64,000 bases of DNA from Thioalkalivibrio paradoxus ARh 1 (GTDB lineage: Bacteria > Pseudomonadota > Gammaproteobacteria > Ectothiorhodospirales > Ectothiorhodospiraceae). The translations under genes and the position numbers were made by a program. The stretch is taken from NCBI RefSeq assembly GCF_000227685.2, contig NZ_CP007029.1, positions 594,501 through 658,500 on the forward strand. The letters run 5' to 3'. This document shows, piece after piece, positions 11,392 to 19,037 of the stretch. The notes beneath the pieces are model-generated. The model saw nothing but the letters and a program-made list of their open reading frames with translations. It made no database searches and had not been told where the DNA came from. Numbering within the stretch: position 1 is the first letter of the stretch; every line of letters starts with the position of its first letter.

Positions 11392-12106
11392 CCGAACCGG
11401 GCAGGGCGGCGGCACGGAGGGCGGTCGTGCCGCGGTGGTGCTGCTTTCCGGCGGCCTCGACTCCGCGACCTGTCTTGCGCTGGCGCGGGCTGCTGGGTAC
11501 CGCTGTCACGCGCTGAGCGTGGATTACGGCCAGCGCCATCGCGCCGAGCTGGAGGCCGCGGGCCGGGTCGCGGCCGCGCTCGGCGCGGCCAGCCACCGGG
11601 TCATCCGGATCGACCTCGGTGCGATCGGCGGTTCCGCCCTCACGGATTCCTCGATACCCGTGCCGGAAACACCCACCGAGGGAATCCCCGTAACCTATGT
11701 GCCCGCCCGCAACACCACGTTGCTGGCGCTGTCGCTGGCGCTGACTGAGGCACTCGACCTGGACGAGATCTTCATCGGCGTGAATGCGGTCGACTATTCC
11801 GGATACCCGGACTGCCGGCCCGAGTTCATCGCGGCCTTCGAGAATCTGGCCAATCTGGCGACGCGGGCTGGGGCCGAGGGCCGCCGCTTCCGGATCCGGG
11901 CACCGCTGCTGACCATGACCAAGGCCGAGATCATCGGTGTCGGTACCGCCTGCCGGCTCGACTACTCGCTGACCGTCAGCTGCTACCAGGCCGATGCCGA
12001 AGGCCGGGCCTGCGGAGTCTGCGACAGCTGCAGGATCCGGCGTGCCGGATTCGAGGCCGCCGGTGTGCCCGACCCCACCCGCTACCGGCCCGATGCCCCG
12101 GCTTGA
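11375..12106 (+). CDS. queC: 7-cyano-7-deazaguanine synthase
   Basis: ATP-dependent enzyme that converts the QueE product to preQ0. The PP-loop is [17 protein letters not shown] near the N-terminus, and the zinc site is the C-terminal CGVCDSC plus an upstream Cys. The start at 11375 gives 243 residues. The ORF is open much further upstream, but that part overlaps queE and is not homologous sequence. Confidence 0.94.
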   Translation: MSRATDRTGQGGGTEGGRAAVVLLSGGLDSATCLALARAAGYRCHALSVDYGQRHRAELEAAGRVAAALGAASHRVIRIDLGAIGGSALTDSSIPVPETPTEGIPVTYVPARNTTLLALSLALTEALDLDEIFIGVNAVDYSGYPDCRPEFIAAFENLANLATRAGAEGRRFRIRAPLLTMTKAEIIGVGTACRLDYSLTVSCYQADAEGRACGVCDSCRIRRAGFEAAGVPDPTRYRPDAPA

Positions 12107-12125
12107 ACCCGCGCGGCGGCACAGC

Positions 12126-12153
12126 TTGCGTTTTGTGCTCCAGAACGTACACT
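12126..12153 (+). promoter_or_regulatory. Probable sigma-70 promoter of tRNA-Lys
   Basis: A -35-like TTGCGT (12126-12131) and -10-like TACACT (12148-12153) are separated by 16 bases and lie 15 bases before the mature tRNA. Position and spacing fit a tRNA promoter; the strength is inferred. Confidence 0.55.
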
Positions 12154-12168
12154 AGGGCCCCTCGCCCG

Positions 12169-12244
12169 GGGCCGTTAGCTCAGCTGGTAGAGCAGTGGAC
12201 TTTTAATCCATTGGTCGTAGGTTCGAATCCTACACGGCCCACCA
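12169..12244 (+). tRNA. tRNA-Lys (anticodon UUU)
   Basis: Complete 76-base tRNA with encoded CCA. The acceptor arms GGGCCGT/ACGGCCC pair perfectly, the D loop holds AGCTGGTAGAGC, the anticodon loop is CTTTTAA and the T arm is GTAGGTTCGAATCCTAC. Its 3' 48 bases recur at 18856-18903, so the gene is also the integration site of the following island; the tRNA stays intact. Confidence 0.98.
12197..12244 (+). repeat. Left attachment-site core (attL)
   Basis: Anticodon-loop-to-CCA part of tRNA-Lys, identical over 48 bases to 18856-18903. It is the left crossover region of the island. Confidence 0.88.
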
Positions 12245-12296
12245 AATTTCAATCAGTTACGATCAGGATTTGCCCTGTCTCTCCGGGCATATTGGT

Positions 12297-12318
12297 TCTG
12301 GGTAGCGCATGGGTAGCG
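12297..12318 (+). repeat. Integrase arm-type site candidate, left copy
   Basis: A 22-bp sequence containing two GGGTAGCG units separated by CAT; the identical 22 bp occurs at 18727-18748 beside the other end of the island. A repeated motif just inside both attachment cores fits tyrosine-integrase arm binding sites. No function is proven. Confidence 0.5.
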
Positions 12319-12922
12319 CTTGCCAGTGAAAGGGCTCAAGTCCGTCATGCTTCATCCGGCCGCGGTGTTCCGTGATGACGGATCGAAATCTGGCTCCGAG
12401 GCAGACGGGGAGACCCTAAGCACCGCTGCCAATGCTCCGGCTATCCTGACCCGTTCCTATCTCGCCTTCCCTGGGCCCTCGGTGTCCGAGCTGCATCCCG
12501 TCGTGCCGAACTGCGACCGGTGCGCAGATCATGCGCGACCAACCCAGTGCTCTGGCCGTTAAGCACTATCACGCGCGGCTGTTGGACCTGCTTCGGAAGT
12601 GGCATGCGAACATCGAGGCGTGGATACGGGTTGAGGTTGGAATCTCGCGGCTAGCGGCAGGCACGGACAGTTTGCGAGCCGTGACACTAGGCTAGGCGCA
12701 CGCAAGAGAGCGGGGAACTTCGACCCCTACCTCCCGAATCCAGCATTCGTTGTCGATGGTTAAATGAAACAATTGCTTAGCGCATCTGGCCCCGCGCTAA
12801 CGTGACCGGAGACGACATGAGTGTGCACCGCGTGCCTGGAGCGCGTCACGATCCGGTCACGCGGTGAACGCGGGATGGTTCGGCAGCGGAGTGCCGTACC
12901 GATGTTTCGAATACGCGTTGCT
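12319..12922. other. Island left part without recognisable genes
   Basis: About 600 bases with no ORF that looks coding. Short open frames have no start or composition support. A degenerate partial copy of the palindromic motif of the later direct repeats (GAGTGCCGTACC) lies at about 12889-12900. Probably decayed island DNA. Confidence 0.5.
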
Positions 12923-13149
12923 CCGCCAGAACCCTGGTCTCGAACCCGCTCAACGCCATTCTTGACTGCCCGGAGCCCCGCCTCGCTTGCTTCGCGCTTC
13001 TACCTCCTCCTGACTGCGACTTCGGCGCGGATGCCGAAAGTCGCGTCTCAGAGCCCCGTCGGCTCATAACCTCCTGACTATGACGCGCCGTGGTACGGAA
13101 CCGCGCGTTTTTCGGACTGCTTGGTACGGGAGTGCCGTACCGAATAGCG
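12923..13149 (+). repeat. Diverged direct repeat, copy A (left of the deaminase)
   Basis: About 227 bp that recurs in the same orientation at 15882-16109. The last 75 bases are nearly identical, the first part more diverged. It ends in a perfect hairpin GGTACGG-N5-CCGTACC (13123-13141), and an inner CGCGCC...GGCGCG-like stem followed by T5 resembles a terminator. It brackets the lysis remnant and deaminase gene. Confidence 0.8.
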
Positions 13150-13176
13150 CACGCTGATTGCCGGAGCACGGTAACT

Positions 13177-13273
13177 GACGCGCAGCAGGCTTGGACCGAG
13201 ACCGATCAGGCGCTCTGGGCCGGTGTGCTCAACTTCTGGTTCCTGGGCCGGGTCCTGGACAAGGTGCGGCGAT
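13177..13273 (+). pseudogene. Possible holin C-terminal remnant (3TM holin type)
   Basis: One frame reads TWTETDQALWAGVLNFWFLGR then VLDKVRR with no start. The FWF-G-R-x-L-x-K ending just before a lysozyme gene is what I expect of phage/GTA three-helix holins. Only about 30 residues remain, so the call rests on this ending and on its position in front of an endolysin remnant. Confidence 0.35.
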
Positions 13274-13737
13274 GTTCGATGTGCCGCCGCAGGCAATCGA
13301 ACTCGCCGAGCGCTTCGAGGGCTTCCATCGGGACCAGAAGAACGGTCCGGGGCGGGCGCACCCCTACGTTTGCCCGGCAGGCTACTGGACAATCGGATAC
13401 GGCCGCCTGTGCGACCGCGACCATCCACCGGTCACTGAGGTCGAAGCCGACGCCTACCTTGTGGAAGACCTCAGAGAGGTGTGCATTGGGCGGGACGCAG
13501 CGGCACTGCCCGGTGCTCGCCACCGAGACGGACAAGCGTCTGGCGGCTATCGTCGACTTCACGTTCAACCTCGGTGCGGGTCGTTTGCAGATATCCACGC
13601 TGCGGCAGCGGATCAACGAGCGGGACTGGCTAGCCGCGAAGAGGGAGATCTGGCTCTGGGTCGACGGGGGGGCATAAGGTTCCCAGGGCCTCTTGACAAG
13701 GCGCGAGGCGGAGGTGCGGTTGATTCAAACGGGGGCG
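13272..13737 (+). pseudogene. Phage endolysin (GH24 lysozyme), frameshifted
   Basis: Starting at ATG 13272 the frame reads an N-terminal lysozyme half: IELAERFEGFH with the catalytic Glu, then PYVCPAGYWTIGYGRLCD. Near 13480-13510 the match moves to another frame, giving LAAIVDFTFNLGAGRLQIST and INERDWLAAKREIWLW. After a TAA at 13675 it continues as GLLTRREAEVRLIQTG, the usual family ending. Two or more frame changes plus a stop make it non-functional. It is evidence that the island includes a former prophage lysis cassette. Confidence 0.75.
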
Positions 13738-13862
13738 CTGCCAACCTATCGCAACCGCGTGCCACTCAGAGACCAAAATGGCACGGAAATTCACGCGGGG
13801 GTCCCAAATTCCCCGGAAAACCGGTACAGCGTCTGCCATACTCCACCAGAACTAACCCGACT

Positions 13863-15530
13863 ATGACTACCACGATGCTTGAGATAGACACAGGCATAAT
13901 TCCGCCAGATCTTGATCCGCTCAAGGCTATCGATAAGCCAGAATTGGTCATCGGCTTGGTCGGTCCTATCGGCACCGATCGCGGCGAGATCTTTGCCGCT
14001 CTTGAAGCTGCTCTCGACGCCTACGGCTATACTACACGTCGAATCCGCGTCAGCAACACGCTCCATGAGTTGCCCGGACTTGGATGGCTGGCAGATCTTG
14101 AACGCGACGAGTTCCGACGCATTAAGAAGCACATGCGTGCTGGGACCTTAGTACGTGAGATCACCGGTCGGGCAGACGCTCTTGCCTGCTTTTCTATCGC
14201 TGAAATCAGAAAAATACGCTCTGAACTTCACTCGCCAGTTCCCGATACGAGTGGACCTCAGTACGACCCAGGGACTCGTGTTCGTCCGGCCACCGCGTAT
14301 GTACTGGATTCGTTGAAACATCCACAAGAGATCCACACGCTTCGTGCTGTATATGGAAGAGCTTTTATTGCTCTCTCCATTCATACACCGCAGGACAAGC
14401 GTGTCCGAAACCTCTCTCAGCGATTGGCTGAAGCGCAATACGATGCGCAAAATACGAATAAATTCGACGTCGAAGCAACGAAGCTTATTCAGATTGATGA
14501 AAAAGAAGAAGGGACTGCGCTTGGCCAGGATGTGCGCTCTTCTTTTCCGCGAGCAGATTTTTTTCTCAATGCATCCAGCACTCCAACTATCCATTCGGAT
14601 ATAAAGCGATTCTTAGCGCTTTTCTTCAATCACCCGTTCCGGACCCCGACCTACGATGAATTCGGAATGTTCTTCGCAGAAGCATCTTCTTGGCGGTCTT
14701 CAGATCTAGGGCGCCAGGTGGGGGCATCTATTCTAAGCGCAACTGGTGAACTTCTTGCTGTCGGGTTTAACGAAGTTCCAAAGCCAAATGGCGGCTACAA
14801 CTGGGAAGGCGAGACTCCCGACTATCGGGACTTCCAATACGGTAAAGATGAGGGTACTCGTCAAAAGAATCTGATGGTCGCAGAGGTTTTGCAACGGATC
14901 GCAAGTAGTAATCTTGTGTCTAGCGACAAACAGGCAGAGGTGCAGAAGCTAATTTCAGATGTTGCCAATGGCCTGGGTCATCCATTAACAAAGAACCTTA
15001 AAGCGCTGAGCGTTATTGAATTTAATCGCTCAGTTCATGCAGAGATGGCAGCGATCTGTGATGCAGCGTCACGCGGCGTTTCAATTAGGGGCGCGCAATT
15101 ATTTGTCAACACCTTTCCCTGCCACATTTGCGCGCGCCACATCCTTGCGGCGGGCATTAGTCGGGTCGTTTACATCGAGCCTTATCCAAAGAGCCTTACA
15201 ACAACGCTGTACGCGGATCAGATTGGCCAATCGTCGAGTGGTGACTGCCGCGACACAGTACCGTTTGAGGCGTTCAGAGGAGTCGCGCCGCGGATGTACC
15301 AGTTCCTTTTTAAGGCGCAGGGTGAAAGAAAGGAAAGCTCCGGTGTGGTAACTAGGTGGAATGAGAGAGATGCAAACACAAAATTAAAGAGGTATGTTCT
15401 CTCGTATGTTGCGATTGAGCAGACTGTGGTTGGGCGTCTTTTGGAAAAGCTAGCGGAAGACTTGAATCGTAATGAGGTGGCACTAGTGTCTTTACAACAT
15501 GAGGAGGAAAGCGACCATGGCGCAAAATAA
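13863..15530 (+). CDS. Anti-phage dCTP/dCMP deaminase (AvcD/DCD-like)
   Basis: A 555-residue two-domain protein. Residues about 28-230 form a P-loop-kinase-like domain (GLVGPIGTD at 31-39, replacing a classical GKT/S loop). Residues about 280-500 form a cytidine/deoxycytidylate deaminase domain with the zinc site HAE at 392-394 and PCHIC (Cys420, Cys423). This order and length match the AvcD/DCD anti-phage deaminases, which deplete deoxycytidine nucleotides when phage infection disturbs the host; in Vibrio AvcD is held inactive by an upstream RNA, AvcI. ATG 13863 is chosen because the family begins just before the P-loop; the frame is open far upstream across the lysozyme remnant. The region is clearly more A/T-rich than the core, suggesting acquisition. 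Catalytic residues are intact. Confidence 0.88.
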   Translation: MTTTMLEIDTGIIPPDLDPLKAIDKPELVIGLVGPIGTDRGEIFAALEAALDAYGYTTRRIRVSNTLHELPGLGWLADLERDEFRRIKKHMRAGTLVREITGRADALACFSIAEIRKIRSELHSPVPDTSGPQYDPGTRVRPATAYVLDSLKHPQEIHTLRAVYGRAFIALSIHTPQDKRVRNLSQRLAEAQYDAQNTNKFDVEATKLIQIDEKEEGTALGQDVRSSFPRADFFLNASSTPTIHSDIKRFLALFFNHPFRTPTYDEFGMFFAEASSWRSSDLGRQVGASILSATGELLAVGFNEVPKPNGGYNWEGETPDYRDFQYGKDEGTRQKNLMVAEVLQRIASSNLVSSDKQAEVQKLISDVANGLGHPLTKNLKALSVIEFNRSVHAEMAAICDAASRGVSIRGAQLFVNTFPCHICARHILAAGISRVVYIEPYPKSLTTTLYADQIGQSSSGDCRDTVPFEAFRGVAPRMYQFLFKAQGERKESSGVVTRWNERDANTKLKRYVLSYVAIEQTVVGRLLEKLAEDLNRNEVALVSLQHEEESDHGAK

Positions 15531-15693
15531 TGGGTATGCGGAGCAGATTGCCGCTGCGAAGCGTTCGCTTGAAACTTGGCCGGATTGGATGAAAGTTAAC
15601 GCAAGATTTCACGGGTCCGAGATTTCGAAGGGATCCAAGGAGAGTCGCTCAGGTGAGGCGCAAAAGAACATGCGGAATAGAGGCGACGGATGA
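15517..15693 (+). CDS. 58-residue ORF overlapping the deaminase end, unknown
   Basis: Starts inside the last 14 bases of the deaminase gene with a strong ribosome site (GAGGAGGAAA, 7 bases before ATG), so it is probably translated from the same mRNA. The protein is small and polar: Ala/Lys-rich helix, then the aromatic motif TWPDWMKVNARFHG, then a basic Ser/Lys-rich tail. I do not recognise a named family. The tight overlap suggests a function tied to the deaminase, such as modulator or partner, but this is inference. Confidence 0.65.
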   Translation: MAQNNGYAEQIAAAKRSLETWPDWMKVNARFHGSEISKGSKESRSGEAQKNMRNRGDG

Positions 15694-15805
15694 AGGGAGA
15701 ATTATCTTGGATCGAGGGTATGCCCCGGGGCAGTATTTCGGGTCCCAGGGGGGCGCCGCGATTCCCAGATTCAAATGAGTGAGCCGATGGGGAATGTGGA
15801 GACTT

Positions 15806-15832
15806 AATTCGAATCCCCTTCGGCGACCAGCG
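15806..15832 (+). repeat. tRNA 3'-end-like fragment
   Basis: The stretch TTCGAATCCCCTTCGGCGACCA resembles a T-loop, T-stem, acceptor and CCA end, but no matching 5' half exists nearby. It may be a relic attachment site of another element or of a composite island. Confidence 0.3.
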
Positions 15833-15881
15833 CCGGATTTAAAACGGTGAAAAGAGAGTTCGGGCGGTAGGTGGTACTGCA

Positions 15882-16109
15882 CCGCCAGCACTCTAGATCG
15901 CGAACCCGCTCAGCGCGATTCGTGACTGCCCGGAGCCTCGCACCAAGCGGGGCTTCGCGCTTCTGCCTCCTGGCTACGACTTCGGTCCAGACGCTGAAAG
16001 TGGCGTACCAGATCTCCATCGGCTCAAGACCTCCCGACTATGACGCGCCGTGGTACGGAACCGCGCGTTTTTCGCACCGCTTGGTACGGAAGTGCCGTAC
16101 CGAATAGCG
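15882..16109 (+). repeat. Diverged direct repeat, copy B (right of the deaminase)
   Basis: About 228 bp matching 12923-13149 in the same orientation, ending in the same hairpin (GGTACGG-N5-CCGTACC, 16083-16101). The two copies bracket the lysozyme remnant, deaminase and small ORF. Confidence 0.8.
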
Positions 16110-16274
16110 GCGTGCGGGATAAGGATTATCTTGGTAGCCGAGGCGTAGCTGGATGCACTTCAAGGAATCCCCGCGATTCGCGCGGAACCCACCGTGCATG
16201 TCCGAGTATGGGCTTGCTACTTGGTGCGAGTCAGCAAGCCGTTGGGTCCCTGTTGCTCATCCGGTCGGCGTTGC

Positions 16275-16360
16275 TCAGTTGAGTTCGAATGGCCCGCTGT
16301 CCCACACAGACTGGGTGAAGCCGTTTAGAGTGATCGCCATCTTTCCGGGATCTCGGTGTT
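16275..16360 (-). pseudogene. 3' fragment of a gene cut by the IS3 element
   Basis: On the minus strand, immediately outside the left inverted repeat, one frame reads KHRDPGKMAITLNGFTQSVW and onward to a TGA at 16275-16277. The composition looks coding, but only about 28 residues remain and I do not recognise the family. It is not a recognisable C-terminus of the truncated integrase at the other side of the IS. Confidence 0.3.
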
Positions 16361-16383
16361 TGTCAACGTAGTTGTCCGCTTTT

Positions 16384-17460
16384 TCATGCCGCCTGAGCGA
16401 CCATCAGGGCTGGCGTTTGGGCATGTTCCTTCGGTGGGTTGAGCCAGACGTGATCGATCGGTGTCCAGTTGCGCGTGTGCCGCGACCAGCGTGTCGGGTT
16501 GGCGCGTTGGGCGTCTTGGTACACCCGGTGCCGGTGCGCCAGGATCGCGATGTCCTCCCCGCGATGACGCTGGCCGGGGGTGACGAAGCGGATCTTGCTG
16601 TGGCGATGTTCCTCGTTGTACCAGTGGACGAAGCGCGCGACCCAAGCGCGGGCGTCGGCGAGGCTGGCAAACGGCTGAGGCGGAAAGGCCGGCGTGTATT
16701 TCAAGGTCCGGAACAGGCTTTCCGCGTAGGGGTTGTCGTCGCTCACCGAGGGGCGACTGAAGGACGGGACGACACCCAGGCGCTGCAAGGTGCTGAGCAT
16801 GGTGGCACCCTTCATGGGGCTGCCATTATCCGAGTGCAGCACCAGGCCCGGGCGATGGACGCCCTCGGCGAGACAGGCGCGTTCGATCAGGCGACTGGCG
16901 TGTTCGGCGCTTTCCTCGGTGTGCACCTCCCAGCCGACGACCTTGCGGCTGAAGACGTCCTCGATCAGGTACAGGCGGTAGAACTGCCCCCGGATCGAAG
17001 AGGCCAGGAAGGTGATGTCCCACGCCCAGCAAACATTGGGCGCAGTCGCGCAGACCCCCTCCGGTTTGGGCACCTGCCGTGGGGCCGCCGCCCGGCCCCG
17101 GCGCTGTACCTGGTCATGGGCCCGCAGCACGCGGTAGAAGCTCGCCTCGGACGCGATGTACACGCCCTGGTCGGCCAGGCGCGGCACGATCTGGGTCGGT
17201 GGCAGGCTACGGTACTCCGGCGCGTTACAGACCGTCAGGATCGTCTCCTGCTCTTCGGCACTCAGGCGGTTGGCCGGCACCCGCGGGGTGCAGGTGCGCC
17301 GGTCCACCAGCCCGGTGTCGCTGCCGGCGAGGGCGCGCCAGCGGCGCAGCGTGCGCGGCGTCAGGCCGAGGACCGCACAGGCCGGGGTGAGCCGGGCACC
17401 GGCGGCGACCGCCTCGTCGATCAGGTCCAGCGCCAAGGCACGGGTCTCGGGCGTGATCAT
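16384..17460 (-). CDS. IS3-family transposase OrfB (DDE catalytic part)
   Basis: A 358-residue rve-type integrase/transposase. The DDE triad is visible in VCWAWDITFLAS, LVLHSDNGSPM and NPYAESLFRTLK, with the usual HWYNEEHRHSKI segment. Its ATG overlaps the orfA stop (ATGA), and its frame also stays open upstream to 17694, as needed for an OrfAB fusion made by -1 frameshifting. Confidence 0.93.
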   Translation of the reverse strand: MITPETRALALDLIDEAVAAGARLTPACAVLGLTPRTLRRWRALAGSDTGLVDRRTCTPRVPANRLSAEEQETILTVCNAPEYRSLPPTQIVPRLADQGVYIASEASFYRVLRAHDQVQRRGRAAAPRQVPKPEGVCATAPNVCWAWDITFLASSIRGQFYRLYLIEDVFSRKVVGWEVHTEESAEHASRLIERACLAEGVHRPGLVLHSDNGSPMKGATMLSTLQRLGVVPSFSRPSVSDDNPYAESLFRTLKYTPAFPPQPFASLADARAWVARFVHWYNEEHRHSKIRFVTPGQRHRGEDIAILAHRHRVYQDAQRANPTRWSRHTRNWTPIDHVWLNPPKEHAQTPALMVAQAA

Positions 17461-17954
17461 GCGTCCTCGTCGTCCCCCCAGATCGCCTGGGCTTTTTTTT
17501 TCAACACCAGCAAGGCGGCTGCCTCGGCCAGGGCTTTCTCTTTCCGGCGCAGCTCGCGCTCCAGGTCGCGCACGCGCTTCTTCTCCTGCTGCCAGGCGGC
17601 ACGCTCGTCCCGGGTCAGCCGCTGGGGATCGGCGCTGCCGGCCATGGCCGCTTCCTTCCAGCGCTCGATCTGCTCGGGATACAGACCCTTGCACCGGCAG
17701 TACTCCGAGAGCGCCTGCTCATTCAGCGCGGCGGTTTCGATCACCACCGCGAGCTTGTCCCGGCCACTCCAGGATTCCGGGTTCGCCGGATCCGCCGGCA
17801 CCGCATGCCCCCGGTCCTGGAACTCCCGGCGCCAGGCATACAGGGTGGGTTCCGACACCCCCGTCTCCCGGTGCACGTCGGCCACCGCCCGGGCATTGGG
17901 CGGCATCATCTTCTCGACCACCTTGGCTTTGAACTCTTCGCTGTACCGTGGCAT
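17457..17954 (-). CDS. IS3-family transposase OrfA (helix-turn-helix part)
   Basis: A 165-residue DNA-binding subunit. It starts MPRYSEEFKAKVVEKM, carries a helix-turn-helix (ARAVADVHRETGVSEPTLYAW) and ends in a leucine-zipper-like Glu/Lys/Arg coil. A longer upstream ATG (18002) is open but lacks homology. Confidence 0.92.
   Translation of the reverse strand: MPRYSEEFKAKVVEKMMPPNARAVADVHRETGVSEPTLYAWRREFQDRGHAVPADPANPESWSGRDKLAVVIETAALNEQALSEYCRCKGLYPEQIERWKEAAMAGSADPQRLTRDERAAWQQEKKRVRDLERELRRKEKALAEAAALLVLKKKAQAIWGDDEDA
17493..17501 (-). promoter_or_regulatory. Programmed -1 frameshift run (A9) in the IS3 element
   Basis: On the coding (minus) strand nine A residues are followed by GCCC, giving an A-AAA-AAG slippery heptamer near the end of orfA where the orfB frame is open. 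This is the usual IS3 mechanism for making the OrfAB transposase. Confidence 0.75.
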
Positions 17955-18025
17955 TCCATCCGCTCTCTCCGCCCCCTCGAGGGTTAAGTTTACTGCGTCC
18001 AATCCAGCGGACTTCTATGCTGACA

Positions 18026-18672
18026 GAGGGGGAACACCAGTTCAGGCAGGTCCGCAGCAACCGGTAGCCGCGTGCGGCTACCGTGGGACGCGTGGCCTTC
18101 TCCTCTTCAAGCCAAGCGGCGATCCGGGCCGGCGTGAGATTCTCGATCCGCTCGTTCCTGAGCGCGAACAGGACCCCGGGCTTGGTCTTCTTCGGGGACC
18201 GCTTGCGGTCCTGGCCTGGCGCGGTCATGACCTGCCGATGGTCATGCAGATGCGCGGCGCTCCAGTCAGCAGAGCGGGCCGCGACATAGGCGTCCCACGC
18301 CTCGCCGAAGGTGATCCGGGTCGCCTCCTCACGCTGCTTGGCTGCCGCCTCGGCTTCCTCGCGCTCGGCCCTTTCCCGGCGGGGATCGATGCCCTTGTCA
18401 ACGAGGGTCCGCAGCCTGCGGGCCTCCTTGCGGGCGCGGTCGATATCCCAGGTCTTGGGATCGCCGATCCGCATCTTGAAGGGCTTGCCGTGGATGCGCG
18501 CCTGGAAGACGAACGTCTTGCTTCCACCCGCGCGAGCGCGAAGTCCCAGACCCGGGCACGCCGAGTCCCAGAGGAACGCCTCCAGCTTGCCCGGCGCACA
18601 TTGGAAGGCGTTGACCCTGCCCAGGGTGAAGCTCACGATGTTTCTGTCCGGATCCTTCGCTGGCTTCGCCAT
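18026..18672 (-). pseudogene. Island tyrosine integrase, 5' part, truncated by the IS3 element
   Basis: About 216 residues remain from ATG at 18672. They comprise the N-terminal DUF4102-type arm-binding domain (CPGLGLRARAGGSKTFVFQA, MRIGDPKTWDIDRARKEA) and the start of the core-binding domain (TFGEAWDAYVA, NLTPARIAAWL, RGYRLLRTCLNWC). The catalytic domain with its R-H-R-Y residues is gone. The gene starts about 180 bases inside the right attachment core, consistent with P4-type tRNA integrases. Confidence 0.9.
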
Positions 18673-18726
18673 GGCTCCTCCTCTGAGCACCTGGGGCTTT
18701 CCGAACGTTCTGTCCGACCGATCGAA

Positions 18727-18748
18727 TCTGGGTAGCGCATGGGTAGCG
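18727..18748 (+). repeat. Integrase arm-type site candidate, right copy
   Basis: Identical to 12297-12318; two GGGTAGCG units separated by CAT, lying between the integrase start and the right attachment core. Confidence 0.5.
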
Positions 18749-18855
18749 ATCGGAAAAAATACAGGCTAATTCCGATCAGTCCATGGGATATGAATATGCC
18801 GCATAAACCGAGAGATAGCAAACGCGGAACAATTCCTGCTAACCCCTATTCGGGC

Positions 18856-18903
18856 GGACTTTTAATCCATTGGTCGTAGGTTCGAATCCTACACGGCCCA
18901 CCA
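18856..18903 (+). repeat. Right attachment-site core (attR)
   Basis: 48-bp copy of the tRNA-Lys 3' half including CCA; the sequence before it (CCTATTCGGGC) does not match the tRNA, so it is only a partial duplicate and not a second tRNA gene. Confidence 0.88.
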
Positions 18904-18987
18904 CAAAAACAACCAGTTACATGCCTGCGCCTAAGCCGAAAAGGCTGGTGCAGAGTCTTGGGAACCCCTCGGGAACCCTCCGAGCAC

Positions 18988-19010
18988 AAAAAACCCGGCA
19001 CGGGGCCGGG
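18988..19010 (-). terminator. Rho-independent terminator for the minus strand
   Basis: Minus-strand hairpin CCCGGC-CCCGT-GCCGGG followed by T6. It would end transcripts coming leftward from the small minus-strand unit at 19038-19581. Confidence 0.7.
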
Positions 19011-19037
19011 GTCGGTGGGGCTGTTGCCGCTTCCGGT

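Larger units (their letters stand above)
16361..18025 (-). mobile_element. IS3-family insertion sequence, complete (1665 bp)
   Basis: Terminal inverted repeats begin TGTCA and match at 16 of 20 positions: TGTCAACGTAGTTGTCCGCT at 16361-16380 and, on the other strand, TGTCAGCATAGAAGTCCGCT at 18006-18025. Inside are overlapping orfA and orfB with an A9 frameshift run. The flanks (GTT left, GAG right) show no target duplication, so an adjacent deletion or recombination between two copies probably followed insertion. The right end interrupts the island integrase. Confidence 0.9.
12197..18903. mobile_element. tRNA-Lys-integrated genomic island (decayed, about 6.7 kb)
   Basis: The segment is bounded by identical 48-bp copies of the tRNA-Lys 3' half (12197-12244 and 18856-18903). 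It contains an integrase gene near the right end, now truncated, a lysis-gene remnant, an anti-phage deaminase and an IS3 element. The base composition around the deaminase is visibly richer in A/T than the core genes. It reads as a small prophage or satellite-type island that carried a defence gene and later decayed; loss of the integrase catalytic half means it is probably immobile by itself. Confidence 0.88.

Noticed and set aside
13191-13862. Deaminase start far upstream at 13191
   Set aside because: The first 224 codons of that frame overlap the lysozyme remnant; homology begins just after ATG 13863.
16372-18735. 787-residue + frame across the IS3 element
   Set aside because: Antisense to the transposase genes with DDE motifs and to the integrase.
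18856-18903. Second tRNA-Lys gene
   Set aside because: Only the 3' half is present; the 5' acceptor and D arm are absent, so it is an attachment copy.
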